A stretch of 64,000 bases of DNA from Tetragonia tetragonoides (taxonomy: Eukaryota > Streptophyta > Magnoliopsida > Caryophyllales > Aizoaceae). Both the position numbers and the translations under genes were made by a program. Numbering within the stretch: position 1 is the stretch's first letter; each line of letters starts with the position of its first letter. Location: assembly GCA_038025085.1 (NCBI GenBank), contig CM076147.1, positions 11,776,501 to 11,840,500 of the forward strand, read 5' to 3'. This document shows positions 29,241 through 40,536 of the stretch, piece after piece. Below the pieces are notes generated by a model. The model was not told where the DNA came from and did no database searches. It saw only the letters and a list, made by a program, of their open reading frames with translations.

Positions 29241-30412
29241 ATGCCAGGCATAGATGGTGATCTAATCATCCATAGGCTAGGGGTACAGCCCAATTTTAAG
29301 CCTGCAAAGCAAAAGAAGAGGCAAATGGGTACGGAGAGAAGTGAAGCTGCAAAAGCCGAAGTTCAAAAGCTGCTGAAGGCCGGATTTATCAGAGAATGCC
29401 TTTACCCGGAGTGGCTAGCCAATGTGGTGCTAGTCAAAAAACACAATGGGACTTGGCGGATGTGCGTCGACTTTACAGATCTTAACAAGGCAGGCCCGAA
29501 GGACGGCTTCCCCCTCCCTCGAATTAACCAGTTGATTGACTCAACATCTGGGCATGAACTTCTCAGCTTTATGGATGCTTTTTCAGGGTACCACCAGGTA
29601 CGTCTAGCAAAAGAAGATCAAGAAAAAGCAGCCCTCATCACTAACGATGGAGTATTCTGTTACAATATGATGCCCTTCAGTTTGAAAAATGCGGGGGCAA
29701 TATATCAACGCCTGGTAAAAAAGGCTTTCTCTCCTCGGCTAGGGAGAAATGTCGAGGCTTATGTAGAGGACATGGTCGTCAAAAGCAAGAAAAGCGACAG
29801 TCACTTTTCGGACTTAAAAGAAACATTCGACACCCTGCGTCGCCACAATATGAAGCTCAACCCTAAAAAATGTATGTTCAGGGTCCCGGGGGGAAAATTG
29901 TTGGGCTTCATGATAAGCCAGCGAGGAATCGATGCCAATCCCGAGAAAATACAGGTTGTAATAGACATGCATCCACACAAATGCCTAAAAGACGTGCAGC
30001 GGTTAACTGGCTGTGTCGCGGCTTTCAGTCGCTTCATCTCACGATCGGCGAATCGATGTGCCTCATTCTTCAAGGCCATCAAAAACAGAGAAAAGTTTGT
30101 ATGGTCGACGGAGGCCCAGGCCGACTTCGAGAACTAAAAGCATATCTAGCTAAAGCATCACAGATGGTAAGCCCAAAAGTGAGAGAAATTTTTTTTATCT
30201 ACTTGGCAGTCTCAAAACGGGCAGTTTCAACGGCCTTGGTATGTGAGCGGGATAAGACTCAGCACCCAGTCTACTTCGTGAGCCACGTCCTTTTGGACGC
30301 GGAAACGTGATATCCTGATATCGAAAAGTTTGCTTTGGCTCTGATCATAAGCGCACGACGGCTTTGACCTTACTTCTGTTCCCATGAGATTACTGTACTC
30401 ACTGATCAACCC
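29241..30412 (+). pseudogene. Tat reverse transcriptase and first RNase H, catalytic residue changed
   Basis: The frame 29241-30137 covers most of RT: GFIRECLYPEWLANVVLVKK, WRMCVDFTDLNKAGPKDGFP and FMDAFSGYHQV are the usual Tat motifs. The catalytic loop reads AYVEDMVVKS: GAG at 29766-29768 replaces the first of two adjacent Asp codons (YVDD in the family). A frameshift at about 30130 and stops at about 30308 and about 30366 interrupt the connection and first RNase H domain (VCERDKTQHPVYFVSHVL). It would copy element RNA into DNA. Confidence 0.85.
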
Positions 30413-31387
30413 TTGAAGGCAGTTCTGCAGAGCCCAAAGCGAGCTGGAAGACTAAAGCCATGGGCCACCGAGCTGGGCGAGTTCTCCATAGAATATGAGC
30501 CCCGGAGAGACATAAAAGGGCAAGCATTGGCCGACTTCACAGTGGAAATGGCATCTATCAACGAACAACCAGTGCTGTGGTCGATGAAGTGGGAACTGGC
30601 AGTCGATGGTTCATCCTGCCGTAACGGGAACGGGACAGGTCTGGTACTCATAAACCTCGAAGGAGTTGTGTTCGAATACGCCATGCGATTCCAATTCACA
30701 GCATCTAACAACGAAGCAGAATATGAGGCCCTGCTAGCAGGCCTACAAATGGCTCGAATGGTAGGAGCCCATAGTGTGGCAGTAATCATGGATTCCCAGT
30801 TGGTAGTATCTCAAATCACAGGAGACTATGAGGCCAGGGAAGACTCCATGAAGGCGTACCTCCAAAAAGCGAAGGAAGAAGTTTCAAAATTCGAAGAGTT
30901 CTCCATCAAGGATGTGTTGAGGTCAGACAACCAACAGGCAGATGCCCTGGCCAAGTTGGCCAGCTCTGCTATCAACGGACTCCCACGATCAATTTTTAGG
31001 GAAGTCCTGCAAAAAAAAAGCATCACAAAGCCTCCTGAAGTAAACTTGCTCGATAGGTCGGAAACTTGGATGCATCCCATAATCGACTATCTCAAAGATG
31101 GGACTCTACCGGGGGATGAAAAGGAAAAGGCGAAAGTAAAGAAGCGAGCAAAATGGTTTATCCTGGTTGATGAAGTATTGTACAAGCCAGCTTTCAACCA
31201 ACCATTACTCAGATGTGTCACTCCCTCGGAGGGAGCCGATATCTTGGATGATCTGCACAGTGGAATAATGTGTGGGTCACACATTGCTGGAAGAGCCTTA
31301 GCCAGAAAATCTCTCAGAACCGGATACTTTTGGCCGACCATAAGATCCGATGTTGTGAACTTGGTAACCCGATGCAAGAATTGCTAG
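30413..31387 (+). pseudogene. Tat second (archaeal-type) RNase H and integrase zinc finger
   Basis: A 324-codon open frame. After the end of the first RNase H, the second domain shows the four acidic positions: LAVDGSS (D), ASNNEAEYEALLAG (E), VIMDSQLVVSQI (D) and LRSDNQQADALAKLA (D). This duplicated RNase H is diagnostic of Tat elements. The integrase zinc finger follows, to VTRCKNC, then TAG at 31385-31387 where CAG (Gln) is expected. Confidence 0.85.
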
Positions 31388-32305
31388 ATACACTCCACAG
31401 TACAACGACAACCAGCTATGAACTTATCCCCAATACTAGAACCACTCCCCTTTCACCTTTGGGGAATGGACATATTGGGTCCCTTTCCAGAGGCACCAAG
31501 ACAATTCAAGTTCTTAGTCGTAGCAATCGACTATTTTATAAAGTGGATCGAGGCTAAGGCCTTACGGCGTATTGAGGAACAAGACATCAGGAAGTTCATC
31601 TGGGAGAATGTAGTCACCCGCTTTGGAGTTCCCAAGGGGATTATATTCGATAACGGTCCTCAGTTTGATAATCCAAGATTGAAAACATACTTGTCGGATT
31701 TTGGCATAAAGGCCCGATTCATCGCTGTGGCTAGACCACAATCGAATGGTCAGGCTGAAGCAGCCAACAAAATCATCCTCAATGGTTTGAAACGCAAGCT
31801 CGAGGCAGCCAAAGGACTCTAGGAGGAAAGGTTGTATGAAGTTCTTTGGTTGATCAGAACCACCACAAAAGATGCCACAGGGGAAACTCCTTTCAGATTG
31901 GTTTATGGATCAGAAGCTGTCCTACCCATAGAGTTGGTTACTCCATCTCCCCGAGTAATTTCATACGACCCTGAAGAAAACGACCGAAAGTTGAGGTTCA
32001 ACCTCGACCTACTACCTGAAACGAGAGGAGACACCCTCCTACGAATGAAAATAGCCAAAAATCAGCTGATACGACAATTCAATAGGAGGGTGAAGGGGAA
32101 ACATATGGCTGCAGGCGACTTGGTACTCCGCAAAACGGAGAGTACAGTTAAACAGTCTGGACAAGGGAAGCTGACTGCTAACTGGGTAGGGCCCTATAAA
32201 ATCACGGGGGTCATTCGACCAGGCACATACCGGCTGGAAAACATGAGTGGAATCCCACTGCCTAGAGCTTGGAACCTCAACAACCTGAGGAAATTCCACA
32301 TCTAA
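31388..32305 (+). pseudogene. Tat integrase core and C-terminus, one internal stop
   Basis: The core frame (31418-31822) contains all three catalytic acids: GMDILGPF, FDNGPQFDNP and NGQAEAANK. TAG at 31820-31822 sits where Trp (TGG) is usual (KGL-stop-EERLYEV). The frame resumes at 31832-32305 with ETPFRLVYGSEAVLPIEL and the C-terminal GPYKITGVIRPGTYRLEN. It ends TAA at 32303. No chromodomain. It would insert the element DNA. Confidence 0.85.
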
Positions 32306-33276
32306 CAGAGGTGGGGTGATTTTTTCCTAAAAATAGAACCAAATGGGTTAGCGAATCCCTGCAAAAATCGACCCCAGGATTCACAATTCCCCTTAAAAAA
32401 TTATCTATCTTTCTCATGGGTTCACAAATCCCTACAAAAATTGTCTACTAAATCAAAGGGTTAGGCGATCACTGCAAAAATCGACCTCTGTAAGGGGTGA
32501 GGAGCCCGACAATACCTCTATCAATGACAAACGGGTGGGAACCCCACAACATCTTCTATCAATCAACTACGTAATTGCTAAAAAAAAAAAAATCAATTAA
32601 CCCGCGAGCTTGGGGGCATACGCATATGCGTTTCGACTCCATAACAAGCTCGCAGGATAATTGATTTAACAAGACTCGATGGCCAGACGCGTAACAGGGG
32701 GCAAAATATCTAATGTTTTGACAACCCTATTCTAAACTATTACGCGCCTAACCACCGAACAATCGGGCTAAATAGGTCCAACGACCTTAAAACGCCTTTC
32801 ATTGGACTAAGATGATCCCACGATCATGAAAGTCTCACAGGGTCCAAACGGCCTAAATCTAATTGCGGGCAAAAACAGGCCCACAAAGACTAAAGCCTTT
32901 ACATGAGCTTCACGTCTCATGCGCAAAATACTACTACTTGGGGACGTATACTTGAGATCTTACGACCCGCCACAGCAGGACAAACGCCTAAACAATCGGG
33001 TTAAAGAGGTTCAGATAACCTAAACGCCTTACAGGGCTGAAACGCCTTACATACCAATAAGAAAAAGGGTCGATTGGCCAAGCCAAGACCTTTGTAAAAA
33101 CAAACGATTCTAGCAGATCAATACAGTCATAAGAGACAAAAGGAGCATAGCAAAAGGTCGATCTCATTCACTGAAACGATATTTACAAGCCTCATTGGGC
33201 CAAAAAGTTACATACCCCAACAGGCCAAAAAAAAAAAAGAAAAAAAGAAAAAAAAGAGCAACTGAAAGAGACCATA
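32306..33276. other. Non-coding spacer between integrase and antisense gene cluster
   Basis: No frame with motifs on either strand. Words such as AATCGGG, TCGACC and CGCCT recur irregularly. On the minus strand this is downstream of gene D and would hold its 3' UTR. A purine-rich A tract lies at 33225-33258. Confidence 0.5.
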
Positions 33277-33894
33277 TCAAGGGGCAAATCCTAGGGCAGA
33301 CTGACCACCAGGGGCCTCAAGCTGTCGACCGCCCTCAGCAAGACGGTGACCATACTCCTGGAAAAAAGAATGTCGACCACTAGCAGTAATAAGGGCAGTC
33401 TTGTGAAGGACCGCATCCTTCTCAATAGCCTCTACTCGAGCAGTCTCATTAGCAATCTCCTTTTGGATGGCCGTCACCCTCGACTCAGCCATCTTCAGCT
33501 CGATGGCCAACCTCTTCAAGTTATGGTCGGCCACCGCCAGCTTCTCACAAGCCTTTGCAAAGCCAGACCGATGATGCTTCCGATCCTACAGAGCTTTGGT
33601 TGCTTGAGCCTCAAGGGCCTGAGGGTCGACAGGAGCGTCAGCAGGCAGAGGGGGGAGATAGCCTTCCCTCCTCCTAGCAAATCTGAGAGCGTCCAAAGAA
33701 ACGCAGTAATCACACCCACAATGCTCCTCGTGGGAACGGGAGTCAAAGGGTATATTGACCATTGTCGACCCACTGGGCCCAGCGGCAGGCTCGATCTTAG
33801 GGGTGACTGGGACCCCGCCCATCGTTATAGACAGATGAGAGGTAGATCTACCCCCAAGATAGAGCTTACGACACTTGGAAGGCGGAGAAGACAT
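33277..33894 (-). pseudogene. Antisense gene D of the Tat element: small coiled-coil protein, one stop
   Basis: Starts ATG at 33894 (MSSPPSKCRKLYLGG), 120 bp after its own TATA box. About 205 residues. The N-terminal half is basic to neutral with a short Cys/His run (HEEHCGCDYC); the C-terminal half is heptad-like (LKRLAIELKMAESRVTAIQK) and predicted coiled coil, ending LGFAP-stop at 33277. TAG at 33586-33588 (KAL-stop-DRKHH) interrupts an otherwise continuous frame. The leader shares TTTCTCTCTCTAGA with gene C, suggesting tandem duplication. Function unknown. Confidence 0.65.
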
Positions 33895-34013
33895 GTCACG
33901 GCGACTACTAGGCTACCTGGAAGAGCTTATATGGAGCTCAAGAAATCTAGAGAGAGAAAGTGAAAACGAGAAATGACGATGAGAATGACGAAATTTTCAA
34001 GCAACCCTGGGGG

Positions 34014-34022
34014 TATTTATAA
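34014..34022 (-). promoter_or_regulatory. TATA box of antisense gene D
   Basis: Minus strand TTATAAATA, 120 bp upstream of the ATG at 33894. A CACGTG G-box lies about 80 bp further upstream (34096-34101). Confidence 0.6.
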
Positions 34023-34664
34023 CCTTTCCAAAAGAAGACGAACCGTCACCTCCAACCGGCGTCTGGGAGAGAAAGAGCCTCAATTCAGAGAGGACACGTG
34101 TGGTATCCCGAAGGGTTGAATCTCCCAACCGTCACATCAACCTGAAATACTTATGACAAGGGAGAGTAACCGGCGTTTTGAAAAACACCAGACTATACAA
34201 CTCCCAGAATAAAGTAAAAATCCGACCCAAACAGCCGCACCTCGAGTGTGGGGGCAGGGTATACTTACCTCAGTACATTTTACACTCGAGGTACGACGAG
34301 TAAAGGAGTATCAATGATCGAACAATGGAAAAAAGTCGGGCAAAATTTTGAAGTTTGCAAACAGCGACAAAATCAAAGCATTCAAACCAATAATCTTTAG
34401 ATTGATTAAAGAAAAAGATTACACAAGATCGAAGGATGAAACTACACAGGTTGAGTTCATCTACAAAGTTCATAGTCAGCATGCAAGCTTGACAAAGCCA
34501 AAAAGTCTACCTACGAAAAAGATAAGACTCGACCCTCCGACCTTACTCTGAAAGAAAGAGGTCGGGGAAGAGATTGCCAAGTACAAGACAACCTCCTGAC
34601 CTGCCCCTGGAAGAAAGAGGTCAGGAAGGGGATCGCCAAGTACAAGACTTGCTCAATACAGAGC

Positions 34665-35239
34665 CTAAAGGGATAGAGGGGGAGAAGCGAGAGGTTGATC
34701 CTCCAGCTGGTTCCTCAGAATCCTCACTTTATCGAGGAGCTCCTCCCTCCGGTCCCGAAGGCCGTTCAACTCCTCGACCCCTCCGGTAATCCGAGCCACC
34801 AGCTCGGTCCTGGCGTCAAGGAGGGCATTGTCCCTCTGCTCCCAGCAGTGGATTTTAGCTTGGGTGGCCGTCTCCCTCTCACAAGCTCCACCGATCTCCC
34901 GATGAAGCTCCTGAAGATGATTGGTCAACCGTTCCGATAAAGGAACAAGTCGAGCAGGCGGTTCAGGCCCGTTGGCGGCAGGAGGGGGAGCCAGAACCTC
35001 AACGGCAGGAAGTGGCCGACCATCGGACCCTCGATGCTTTCTCGAGATCTCCTAATAGCAGTGATCAGATCCCGAGCCTCCAATCCCAAGCTCGACCCAG
35101 GAGAGGATCGGGGAGTGGCTGGGGTGTAAGACTCCGAAGAAGTCGAGACACGACTCTTCACAGCACCCTCAACCTTCCTAGCCTGTCTACTAGATTCTCC
35201 ACGATGAATGGTTGTAGCTTTCCTCTTGGAACCAGCCAT
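34665..35239 (-). pseudogene. Antisense gene C of the Tat element: small basic coiled-coil protein, one frameshift
   Basis: Starts ATG at 35239 (MAGSKRKATTIHRGESSRQA), 112 bp after a TATA box. The basic N-terminus and Ser/Pro-rich middle (SESYTPATPRSSPGSS) run to about 35030. There a one-step frameshift moves the continuation (PPPAANGPEPPARLVPLSER) into the frame of 34928-34665, a coiled coil (NGLRDRREELLDKVRILRNQ) ending at TGA 34665. About 190 residues. The basic KRK cluster suggests nuclear targeting. Layout matches genes B and D. Confidence 0.65.
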
Positions 35240-35350
35240 CTCAAAAACAGAGAAAAGCTCCAGAAAGATCACTAGAGTCTGGAAGAATATTTCTAGAGAG
35301 AGAAAGTAATGCGAGAAGAGTTGGATGAAATTGTGAAAAGTTCACTCAAG

Positions 35351-35360
35351 TATTTATAGG
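35351..35360 (-). promoter_or_regulatory. TATA box of antisense gene C
   Basis: Minus strand CCTATAAATA, 112 bp before the ATG. A CACGTG G-box lies about 45 bp upstream (35403-35408), the same arrangement as gene D. Confidence 0.6.
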
Positions 35361-35628
35361 CAAAAAAGCCAGGGGAGACCAAGCGACGCCTCTCTTCAGG
35401 AGACACGTGGCACGAAGATACAGTGTGAACCCGGTTCGCGCCGCCGCCTGAAGAGAAAAGAAACGCTTCGGTTATCTCACATTTCCCTCGAGTGGGAAAA
35501 GTAACTACACAAGCTAGATTCAAGAACATAAAGTCATTCATTCATTCAAAATATCAAGGGTACAGATTATTACAGAGAAGCTACATAACAGATTCAAAAT
35601 AACTGCAGTAATGGAAGAGGACGAGGGC

Positions 35629-36402
35629 TTAGGGGTCTAGAGCTTCACGCTTGTGCTTGATTTCCTGCTCCAATGCTTGTTGTCTCTGAACCAGAGAACG
35701 ATGGAGTTTCCTCCCCTCTTTAAGGGCCAGGGTTTTATCCTTGACTACCCGCTTTGCAGCACAAAGGTCTTTCATGAGTTGATCGACCCTCCAAGCTACA
35801 TGTGTCTGCTCCTCCAATATTGATCTCCTAGTCTCCTCAGCACGCTGAATCTCTCGCTCCAAATCCTGCCTACGGGTTTGCTGAGCCTGACGACCCTGCT
35901 CACCCACTGTCTCATGCCGACTTTCGCCTCGAAGGGGGTCTGTACCTTCAGGATCCCTCACTCTAGGAGAAGGAATATCTGGACCAGGGTCGACTTTAGG
36001 AGGAACGGGGGAAGGAGAGTCAGGTCTACTTCCACCATCACCAGGCAGCCTTACGGCCAGAGGCTCGCCTTCGAGACATTCTAGGACCCCCTGGGATTGA
36101 AGTTGCTGAAACACCATCCAAATATGGGTATAGAGACGCTCGGACAGAGAAGTATCCTCGAAGAGGCGAACGAAATCAGGAACTGTTAGCCTAGCTAAAT
36201 TAGCCTCACTGAACTTATCAGGGACTTTCAAGGGCTCGTCATGAGTCGACTTCGAAGCACCTTCCTCACACGCTTTGTTTGATTGATTATTCCTTACAAC
36301 GCGCCTTCCCGACCGAAGGCGATACGCTCGGGATACCGACTCAGTATCCATGGAGGACTCATCACTAGAGCCTGAAGAAATGAAAATAGCTGAGGAAGAC
36401 AT
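35629..36402 (-). CDS. Antisense gene B of the Tat element: intact 257-residue coiled-coil protein
   Basis: A complete open frame from ATG 36402 to TAG 35629. The N-terminus is acidic and Ser-rich (MSSSAIFISSGSSDESSMD) followed by RLRSGRRVVRN. A middle helical part (FSEANLARLTVPDFVRLFED) precedes a Pro-rich linker and a C-terminal coiled coil (QDLEREIQRAEETRRSILEE; LVQRQQALEQEIKHKREALD). Its TATA box lies only 44 bp upstream, so the leader would be about 10-20 nt. It is the only unbroken gene in the Tat element. The N-terminus resembles that of gene A (MSMSSPIDVSSGSDSS). No known domain recognised. Confidence 0.65.
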   Translation of the reverse strand: MSSSAIFISSGSSDESSMDTESVSRAYRLRSGRRVVRNNQSNKACEEGASKSTHDEPLKVPDKFSEANLARLTVPDFVRLFEDTSLSERLYTHIWMVFQQLQSQGVLECLEGEPLAVRLPGDGGSRPDSPSPVPPKVDPGPDIPSPRVRDPEGTDPLRGESRHETVGEQGRQAQQTRRQDLEREIQRAEETRRSILEEQTHVAWRVDQLMKDLCAAKRVVKDKTLALKEGRKLHRSLVQRQQALEQEIKHKREALDP

Positions 36403-36445
36403 CTCTCTAGAAAGTTGGATGACGAAATCAATGAGCTAGACAAGC

Positions 36446-36455
36446 CTATTTATAA
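36446..36455 (-). promoter_or_regulatory. TATA box of antisense gene B
   Basis: Minus strand TTATAAATAG, 44 bp before the ATG at 36402. Confidence 0.55.
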
Positions 36456-36611
36456 GCAAAAAAGGAAAGGCATGAGCGGTTACCCGTGACAGCTGTCATA
36501 CATGCAATGACCTCTCAGAAAAACAATAAATGATCAATTATTGAAGTTGACGAAAGTATGAGCTAGAGAAAAAATAGATTCGAGTTTACTAAGAATCGAC
36601 ATCTCCATTAA

Positions 36612-39600
36612 TCAACCCTCAAAAGTGGAGGGGGCGCAAACAGTTTTCAACAAGGGTGACCAACCACCCTGAAAAGGAACAAGTACAAATCCCCCTAACT
36701 CAGGGGTGTAGGCCTCAGACGGCCCTGATCTTCCCGCTTCCTCCTCTGTCCGCCTCTCAGCAACAATGGCCTCCATATCCTTCAGATCCGAGGCAATAGA
36801 GTCCTCGATTCTACTGGCCTCAGCTAGATGATCGGGGTCGGTAGAAGTTCAGAGGTTCCAAATTCTAGCCATGGAGCTGATCACAGAAGCTCCAACATCT
36901 CCTTCTCCATACACCTGGAGCAGGGCTTCATTCCAGAATCGAGTCTGACGATACACAGCCACCCTCCAGTCAGCCTGGGCCCGAGCCTCCTTGGTCTTCC
37001 AATCTTCGGCTTCAGCCTTGGCAGCTTTGAGGAGACCTGTGACTTGAGCATTGGCCTTGTTAGCCTCCTCCAGTCTCCCTCTCAACTCCTCGAGGGAATG
37101 CTCTCTCTCAGTAAGAAAAGACTTCCCCTCCTTAAGGTCGACCTTCACCTTCTCCAACTCGGCACGAAGACCCGACAACTCAGCTCGAGCCTCCTCCCGG
37201 GCTTTAGCCTCGGTGGCCTGCCACTCTTGACACTGGATGACCAACCGACGCCTTTGAGCCTCGTTGACCCTAATAACCGCACTCAGGAGAATGTCATCCT
37301 GAAAAACACAAACAAATTAGTAACATCCGAAAAAACTTGGCTGAAAACAGATGAAGAAAACGGCTGTGACAGTACCTTCAGTCGACTTGTGGCCATAGGC
37401 CTCAGAAGGGCCGTCATGACATCTGTCGACCCCACCTTTGAAGTTACCAGCTCCATGTCCTTCTCATGGAATAAGTTAGGGAAGACGGCCTCGGCAATCT
37501 TGGATTGTTCATCCAGAGGAGCCCCCAGAACGGCCGGCATCTTGAGGGCATGACCTTCAGGACTCTGCCTGCTAATCATGTACGCCTGGCCCGTGAACTC
37601 ATTGTTGTCCCTTCGGGTAGATCGGATAGCCTGCATTTCATCAATGCTCCTCAGACTCGGTGGGGAAAATTCTCCTGCTACGACCGAGATGGAAAGGCCA
37701 ACACTCGTCTCTTGAATTCCGACAGGAGGGGTAACTATCCCCCAGGCAACGGCAGCGGGCTAACTCGCTTGGATCAACCCGACACCAGGGGTATCAACCG
37801 TCTTCTTCTTCGAAGGAGACACCCTCTCCTGTGACATCGGGACCTCGTCACCCGACCTCTTTCTAGGGTGAGGGTCGACGTCAGATAAAGCTTTAGTCGA
37901 AGAACCTCCCTTCTTCAACCTTGCCTTCGTCCCGAAGACCGTTGCTTTCTTCTTCTTGGGAAGCTTCATAAAACAAGAAAGTCATCAGCATCAATTGTGG
38001 GACTATCGACTACAACAGATGGGGGGAGAAGATCTGTTACCGATGCAAGCTTCTTCTGAGCCTCAGCCGTATCCTTGAAAGCTCTAAGAAAAGCCTTGGA
38101 GGTCGTGCCGGCCACCATCTAATCTCCCTCCGGCATCTCTAACAGCTCAACAACGGCGGCCTCTGCAAAACATAAAGAAAGGAAGAGAGTTAGGCAAAAC
38201 CCTCGACCAATAGAAAAGATTTAGAGCAAGGAAATAATGAAGACAAGGGCATTATACCATGGGTCATGGTCGACCGAAAACCAATGAAGACCAGGAAAGC
38301 TTCATTGGAGAACCAGGACTTATCGATCTTCCAATGGGAAGGAGCTTTGACCTTCTCACATACACCCTCATCTCGGTTAGGGTGACGGAAGTACTCTACC
38401 GTCCGACGCTCGGCCAAGGACAAAGAGTCCAGGGGCTCGCGGTCCGGACCAAACAACTCACTACCTATCTCCTCTAGATAGTTTTCCCTCCAAGGAGGGC
38501 ACACTCCATCCCATCCCTGCTCATTGTGCAGAAACAAGAAACTCTCTTTCCATAGGGTGACATTACTCAAGGACCGACACATGGAAAAACCCTTTTTAGG
38601 GCTCAAATACCAAGTCCTGAGCTTGGTCGACTGCACCCTGAGATACAGATGACGAAGAACAGCATCGGTCACCTCTAGCTTATGGACATGGACCACTGCT
38701 GCTAGGCCGATCAACGACCTCCAGGAGTTCGCCTGGAGCTGAAAATAGTGAACTCCCAAACGACCCACTATCTTTCTAATCAAACGAGGGAGGGGAAACT
38801 TCAAACCCTCGTCAAAAACTTTTGTGGAAAAAGGGATGCAGTTGGGCGGAGCAGGGTAGCACTCCTCCGACTTGCTGGGACAGATAAAACACATCCTCGG
38901 GGGCAGGTGATATCGCACCAAAAGCGATAAGATATCCTCAGCCGACCTGCCAGCCTAAACCGACCGTTTCAAATGAATAGGGACAGCATCGGGTTTTTTC
39001 CCTTGCTTCGATCCCCCATCCACGGGATCCTCCTCCACATGTTCCAGGCCTGGCTCTATCTCGACGCCTTCCTGATCAGCCTGTTCCACCTCCTCCAAAG
39101 GCACGGAAGTCGGTGAACTCTTCCTCCTACTGGACCTCGACTTCCTCTTCTTCTTCTTCTTCTTCTTTTTCCCCTCCTTCTTCTCCTCTGAAGAAGGGGG
39201 AGGAAGATCTTCATCCTCAACTGGAGAAAAATCCTCGACCTTGATCTCACCGCTCTCCAAAGACCCTTGAGAGGCCTCAGCCTCTTCATGTTCCGACCTA
39301 ACAGGCTCGGGCATGCCACCAAGCAAGCCAGAAGTACTAGCTACATGATCGATAGACCTGGTCAACCGATCAGATGAAGAGTCGGGTAAAACACCCGAAG
39401 CACTTGCTTGACCTGCCATTTGCCCCGAAGAACTTCTCTCTCTATACTCCCTACAAAATAAGCAAATGAAGAAGGTCAAAATGGGCAACATGACTTTGGC
39501 AAACATACAAAGAAAACTACTCGAAGGATTAAAAACATCATTATATGAGGGCAGACAAGCCGATCTCCTATCAGCTCAAAGTCACTCATGGGAGAGGAGC

Positions 39601-40103
39601 AGTCAAGACCCCCTCTTCCTGAACGGCAAGTTTGTTTAACACGAGCCCTGGACATTTCTTCTTCGTCTCCCTGCAGGGGAGAGACAGAACATAAGGGTTT
39701 GACCCCGTCTAAAACACGGATCTCTCCCAACGCTACACACATTTGAAAGACATTCAACACATCTTGTTTGAAGCCTCGTGGAATATCGGGGTCCGACAGA
39801 ACCCTGGCATACCAAGACTCCTCCCGAAGCCGGAACGGAGTGACCCAATCTTTAAGAAGCAATTCGTCCGGGCTCGACCACTCAAAACCCGGACGAAACT
39901 CAGAAAAAGGAAACCCTGGCGGAATCCGGGGGAACTGGGTCATTCGAAGGATGAGGGCAAGACTCCTCATACGACGGGTCAGGCCCCTAACTAGACGAAC
40001 CTCGACCGGAACTTTCGGGGAAAGATCCCCAGGTCCCTGGTCGAGATGCCTCAGGCGAGCTATCAGACCCCGACGATACATCAATGGGTGAAGACATCGA
40101 CAT
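36612..40103 (-). pseudogene. Antisense gene A of the Tat element: multi-exon gene with gypsy-type transposase-like domain
   Basis: Minus strand exons: E1 40103 to about 39557; E2 39450-38258; E3 38162-38041; E4 37963-37376; E5 37298-36612. The three introns E2/E3, E3/E4 and E4/E5 have GT..AG ends with T-rich 3' sites (for example TTTCAG|GATGAC). Splicing them leaves one frame of 862 codons plus stop, broken only by nonsense codons at 38955, 38119, 37760 and 36849. E1 has a frameshift and its donor is uncertain. Contents: a Ser/acid-rich start, KKKKKKKKRKSRSSRRK (nuclear signal-like), a region around LPRLIRKIVGRLGVHYFQLQ and ANSWRSLIGLAAVVH like the 'putative gypsy-type transposase' family, and a coiled coil (LKEGKSFLTEREHSLEELRG). 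Function unknown. Confidence 0.7.
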
Positions 40104-40310
40104 GAAAATAAAACAAAAAAATGCAAGCAAGAAAAGTACCAAGAGAAAAACGTTGTACCTTGTGGAAAAGTGGAAGGCGAATCTACAACGGTAGATCGAA
40201 CAGCCAGTAACGAATCAACAGAAGACTCGTGAGAAATTTTGGAGACCCACTTTCTCTCTCTAAAAACACAAATGGCAGAAATGAATAGAGGAAAGAGAGG
40301 TTGGCTCTGA

Positions 40311-40320
40311 CTATTTATAG
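40311..40320 (-). promoter_or_regulatory. TATA box of antisense gene A
   Basis: Minus strand CTATAAATAG, about 208 bp before the ATG at 40103; the leader may contain an intron (donor-like AAG|GTACAA at about 40160). Confidence 0.55.
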
Positions 40321-40521
40321 GCGGAGAGACCTAGAAAAGCACAATACCTGCATGACTAACAGGTGGACGGCCCAACTGCGCCCACCGACTATTCATCCCC
40401 AAAAAAGGGGCCCTTCCAAGGGAAAAATGGACCCGAAAGCAAGCCCACTGAACGAAAATCCCGTCAACGGACCAACCACATCTCAGCAGGACTCGACGGG
40501 AAATGACTCTCCTCCTACTAA

Positions 40522-40536
40522 GATGTGAGGGCAAAA
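40522..40536 (+). promoter_or_regulatory. Polypurine tract of the Tat element
   Basis: A purine-rich stretch GATGTGAGGGCAAAA abuts the 3' LTR start TGATATAACC at 40537. Confidence 0.7.
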
